DNA of 64,000 nt, from the NCBI GenBank assembly GCA_965153355.1, contig OZ231126.1, positions 63,054,001 to 63,118,000 of the forward strand, read 5' to 3'. The DNA is from Flaccisagitta enflata. Taxonomy: Eukaryota; Chaetognatha; Sagittoidea; Aphragmophora. Under the pieces are notes generated by a model. That model was not told the DNA's origin. It searched no databases and saw only the letters and a list, made by a program, of their open reading frames with translations. Each line of letters opens with the position of its first letter. The first letter of the stretch is position 1. Of the stretch, positions 60,056 to 64,000 are shown piece after piece. A program made the position numbers and the translations under genes.

Positions 60056-60584
60056 CCCGATATACCGGATCCGAAAGAAAATAAAATCGCCCCATAACAG
60101 ACATAGCGTCTTTGTCCTATGAAATATTTCTTTTCATTTCTCATATTGGCACAAATAGAAATTTGCCTATAGCAGATAAAATCTATTGATCCCATGACAT
60201 CCGTCGCTGTAGGGTTTAACTATGGCTATATGGTCTCGATTCAGTACGTTGGGATAGGTATGCATTGAGACACAAGAAGCTGCAAAATCTGCATATCGTT
60301 GGTACCATTCTCGATTCTTAAAATGCCGTTGCATGCTCTTTAGAATTTAAAGATCTTTTTATTGGTCCAATTTGAACATGAATTTCAACAATACCGAGGT
60401 ACTACTATTTTCCTGGGCACCTCCTTTCGGGAAGAGTGAGGACAGCTGTAAGCCGCCTCACAGGGTTCGCCCACCCCTGTGCCTGGTTCCAAGTCCAGGA
60501 CCCAAGTGATGCAAGTCTCGACCTTCACACTCGTCCTTATTGTATCCACAAGCTGAAATTCTGCAAAAAAGTGATTGATCCTAT
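60056..60584. other. R9 copy plus unassigned sequence
   Basis: 60095-60200 belongs to R9 (GTCCTATGAAATATTTCTTT, AATTTGCCTATAGCAGATAA). 60400-60560 contains CCCACCCCTGTGCCTGG; it may belong to the interior of the truncated R8 at 60585. Confidence 0.4.
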
Positions 60585-60725
60585 AATTGTATACTAAAAG
60601 TTTTTTTCCTAAGATAAGCCGTAGGGGGATGCCATACCCATCGTCAACTCCTTAAGGTCTGTACAAAATATCAGTCCCCTCAATGTACTGAAAGTTTGGT
60701 TATGAGCTCTTGACGACATCTACTG
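60585..60725 (-). mobile_element. R8 element, truncated relative
   Basis: Read on the minus strand: CAGTAGATGTCGTCAAGAGC ... GTTGACGATGGGTATGGCAT + CCCCCTACGGCTTATCTTAG, colinear with the left part of 43322-43830. Similarity continues to about 60545 (GCAGAATTTCAGCTTGTGG) and then departs before the tRNA-like segment. Confidence 0.78.
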
Positions 60726-60768
60726 TTTAAAAACTTCAAAGTAGTCAATAAAGACACTCACTTGAAAT

Positions 60769-60783
60769 TCAAAAGAAAGAAAA

Positions 60784-60879
<96 letters not shown>

Positions 60880-60935
60880 AAAAACAAAATAAAGAAAAAA
60901 ATAGTAAGAAAGAAACAAAGAAAGAAAAAGGGGAA

Positions 60936-61007
<72 letters not shown>

Positions 61008-61041
61008 AAAAAAAAGAAAGAAAGAAAGAGAGAAAGAAAAA

Positions 61042-61081
<40 letters not shown>

Positions 61082-61091
61082 AAAGTAAGAA

Positions 61092-61123
<32 letters not shown>

Positions 61124-61142
61124 AGAAAAATACAAAGAAAAT

Positions 61143-61213
<71 letters not shown>

Positions 61214-61229
61214 AAAAAAAAGAAAGAAA

Positions 61230-61306
<77 letters not shown>

Positions 61307-61336
61307 AAAAAAAGAAAGAAAGAAAAAGAGAAAGAA

Positions 61337-61384
<48 letters not shown>

Positions 61385-61475
61385 CAGAAAGAAAGAAAGA
61401 AAGAAAGAAAGAAAGTATAAAAGAAAAGAAAAGAAAAGAAAAGAAAAGAAAGACAGAATAGTAAAGAAATACAGA
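60769..61475. repeat. (GAAA)n array
   Basis: About 700 bp of GAAA with AAAAG and GAGA interruptions; the 364-codon minus frame is a repeat translation. Confidence 0.97.
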
Positions 61476-61852
61476 AAGAAAAGAACGATACGAACGAAAG
61501 GAAGAATGATGGCAAACTAGAAAAAGGAGGAGGTCAGAGTTATTATTGTCACCAAAAAAAAAAGAGGGAGGGGTTTTTGTCATCAGTATCATGGGACTGT
61601 TGGTTCTGTCAAAAAAGAAGGACAACTGAAAGGACAGGGGAAGAAAGGGACCCATCATGCCGAGGAGGAGTAGACATGAGAGAGGAGGAAGGGGGAGGAG
61701 GAGATGAAGAAGTGGTGATGAAGAAGAAGAAGAATAACTAAGAAAAGCTCGTGAGTGGAGGAGGAAGAGGAGGAGGAGTTTGGCGAAGGAGTGGAGATGG
61801 ACAAAGGGAACCATTCTTTTTTGACCCTTGAGGTCATCTGGCAGTTTGCCTT

Positions 61853-61856
<4 letters not shown>
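61476..61856. other. Purine-rich spacer
   Basis: GGAGGAGG and GAAGAAG stretches; no gene. Confidence 0.4.

Positions 61857-61944
<88 letters not shown>
61857..61944. repeat. (GA)n microsatellite
   Basis: About 85 bp of GA with one GACAGA at the left. Confidence 0.97.
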
Positions 61945-61947
<3 letters not shown>

Positions 61948-62309
61948 CATTGAAAAAGAAATCCTGGATATTATGAGAACTACCGTTGTTCTTGGCCCTG
62001 CTCAATGGCTGTCAACTTTCCTTAGCGTTAGGTCCTTTTTTTTTCTTTTTTTCCTTTGGTCCACGTCGTTTACGTGATGTCGTTTACGTGATGTCGTTCA
62101 TTCCATGTCATTGGCATGATGTCCTTTATTACATGTTGTTTGCATGATCTCATTCATTCAATGCCTTTTTGCATTATGTTGTTTATTGTATATGATTTCG
62201 TGTACGATGACATTCATAAGTTTTTATCGTTTGTTGTTCGCATATTGTTCAAAGTTCACGAAGTATCATTTCAATCCTTAAAATAGTGAAATAAAATGAG
62301 TTTCCGTAG
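61945..62309. other. Spacer with TTTACGTGATGTCG-type words
   Basis: Loose tandem of about 22-24 bp units (GTCGTTTACGTGATGTCGTT) at 62065-62220; no gene. Confidence 0.5.
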
Positions 62310-62358
62310 CGTCCAGGTCTTTGATGGATGTCGTGTGTGATGTTGTTGTTGTTGATGA

Positions 62359-62436
<78 letters not shown>

Positions 62437-62468
62437 CGTTGTCGTTGTCGTTGTCGTCGTCGTTGTCG

Positions 62469-62516
<48 letters not shown>

Positions 62517-62568
62517 GTTGTTGTTATCATTGTTGTTGTTGTTGTTGTTGTTGTTTTTGTTGTTGTTT

Positions 62569-62608
<40 letters not shown>

Positions 62609-62681
62609 GGTGGTTGTTGTTGGAAATCACCGGTAGTATTGAACGCGGTTTGTGATCCAGGTCTTTGATGAATGTCGTGTG

Positions 62682-62757
<76 letters not shown>

Positions 62758-62820
62758 GGAGGGAATCACCGGTTGTATTGGACACGGTTTGTGATCCAGG
62801 TCTTTGATGGATGTCGTGTG

Positions 62821-62914
<94 letters not shown>

Positions 62915-62960
62915 GGAGGGAATCACCGGTTGTATTGAACGCGGTTTATGATCGACCCAC
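62310..62960. repeat. Three-unit minisatellite with expanded (TTG)n in each unit
   Basis: A constant block (GAATCACCGGTTGTATTGAA, CGCGGTTTGTGATCCAGGTC, TTTGATGGATGTCGTGTG) alternates with TTG tracts of about 270, 80 and 90 bp. The constant block occurs at about 62310 (partial), 62625, 62760 and 62918 (partial). TCG variants punctuate the first tract. Confidence 0.93.
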
Positions 62961-63495
62961 CACATGGGTGGCGCCATCGGTCAGACTCCCAGAATGTCAT
63001 TAAATCATGATGGCCTATGGCCTGTCCTCTCCACTTGCTGGTTCTCATGCTGTAATTCACCAGGAAAACCTTCCTCGAACCTCATTGATAGGTTGAGCTA
63101 TCGCTGGAAAGACTATCGCTGTTCAACTCGCTACCCAGCTCGACAATTGACAATGACTGATCATATTACATTCCAAGCGTGGCCGGTGGGTGGAGAGGGA
63201 TAAAGTGGCGTTAGGTGTTTTTCAGGGGTGTATATTATTGAGTCGCTTTTGATTTTTTTCCCCCTGCCTTTGATTTTCTTCCCCATGACGCATTGCGTCG
63301 CGTTTTTATATTTATGATTTTCTTCCCCATAGAGCAATAAAACTATGTAGTTAAGGTTTAAAAAGTGTTAAATTGTGTTTTACTAATTGGGTTTTATGAT
63401 TTAGTACTGTGAAAAGTTATATTTTCCCCAAATTTTCTTTTTTTCTCTTTTTTCCCCCTTTGGTTTCCTTCCCCATCTCCAGACCCATTGATTTT
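62961..63495. other. Unassigned spacer
   Basis: GATTTTCTTCCCCAT words recur at 63270-63330 and 63465. No gene is supported. Confidence 0.4.
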
Positions 63496-64000
63496 GAAAT
63501 GACTTAATTCGCCTAAATCCAAAATGCTGAAAGGTGACTTTTTCCAAAAAACTAAGAAATTTTGGGTCGCGACTTTGGGCCTTTGAAAGAAAATCACAAT
63601 TTTTGTTTTTTGAAAATGGTCTTCAAAAGTAGGGTGCAACTGATAGGAAATGACTTAATTCGCCTAGATCCAATAACCTGAAAAATACTTTTTTCATAAA
63701 TCTTAGTATTTTTGCGTCGGGCCTCTAAATATTTTCACAAAATATTTTTTTTGAAAAATGGTCCTCAAGAGTGGAGCGCAATCGATAGGAAATGACTTAA
63801 TTCGCCTAGATCCGATACACTGAAATTTTTTTTTTTCAGATAACTTGAAATTCGTATAAAAAGCTCGGGCGCAAGTTCAAATAGTGAATGGAAAAAAAAG
63901 ACTGTCGGTATTTCTTTTTTCTTATCATACATAAAAACGGCTCTTCTAAAATATTGATGCGATTGCCTTGAAATTTTTAATACTAGCTCACGTCATGCTC
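63496..64000. repeat. Tandem repeat of about 142-151 bp, running to or beyond the window end
   Basis: GAAATGACTTAATTCGCCTA starts units at 63496, 63647 and 63789. Each continues with a T-rich stretch and AAAATGGTCTTCAAAAGT-like words. The last unit decays or continues past the window. Confidence 0.85.

Noticed and set aside
60720-61814. 364-codon minus frame
   Set aside because: Mostly GAAA repeat translation; the non-repeat head (61500-61814) is Ser/Leu-rich with no recognisable domain.

Overview
This 64 kb window is nuclear DNA of a eukaryote, most likely an invertebrate animal, and it is almost entirely repeats. The evidence is long GA, GAAA, GAA, TTG, TGA, CA and CATT microsatellites, TTAGGG-type telomere-like blocks (the type used by most animals outside arthropods), Tc1/mariner-type and hAT-type elements, spliceosomal intron signals and one cysteine-containing exon of extracellular type. 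I see no bacterial operons, rRNA genes or intact tRNA genes. I cannot name the species.

Genes are sparse. The best coding evidence is a minus-strand exon at 8063-8365 (four cysteines, good splice acceptor, stop codon) and two plus-strand exons at 9998-10084 and 11227-11445. The second pair has matching intron phase and encodes a proline- and glutamine-rich stretch followed by a conserved-looking segment. Weaker candidates lie at 5161-5310, 9480-9580, 19365-19445 and 56318-56590. The remaining long open frames are translations of microsatellites or of repeats whose period is a multiple of three.

The structure of the window is set by dispersed repeat families, several present in many copies. 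R1 is a hairpin-ended family with more than 20 copies or fragments; its two terminal arms co-vary between copies. R2 is a foldback element with inverted GGGCAGCGGC... ends around a tandem core of about 21 bp (cluster at 23.8-26.3 kb, others at 1.6, 17.4 and 40.2 kb). R3 is a GC-rich MITE of about 255 bp (four copies). R4 is a unit of about 290 bp present as inverted copies at 8.5 and 39.2 kb. R5 is a unit of about 241 bp (26.0 and 54.9 kb). R6 is a TA-flanked MITE, intact at 18.7 kb and split by a 3 kb nested insertion at 37.5-40.8 kb. R7 is a composite that carries its own TGA and TTG microsatellites (19.7 and 22.6 kb). R8 is a TA-flanked 509 bp element with a tRNA-like Pol III promoter inside (43.3 kb; fragment at 60.6 kb). 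R9 is a short unit at 29.1, 52.3 and 60.1 kb.

Single elements include a 625 bp internally deleted Tc1/mariner transposon with a broken transposase (30737-31361), a 763 bp long-inverted-repeat element with TA target duplication (27067-27829), a 948 bp hAT-like element with a perfect 8 bp target duplication (53018-53965) and a palindrome of about 1.48 kb (58578-60055).

From 42.4 to 51.7 kb lies one satellite domain. Its centre (44.75-50.1 kb) is a tandem array of 19 units, mostly 290 or 278 bp, each an imperfect foldback with telomere-like TTAGGG motifs inside both arms. Its flanks are diverged arrays of short TTTGTCTCA / TGAGACAAA repeats that switch strand several times and carry small TA-flanked MITEs and interstitial telomeric blocks.
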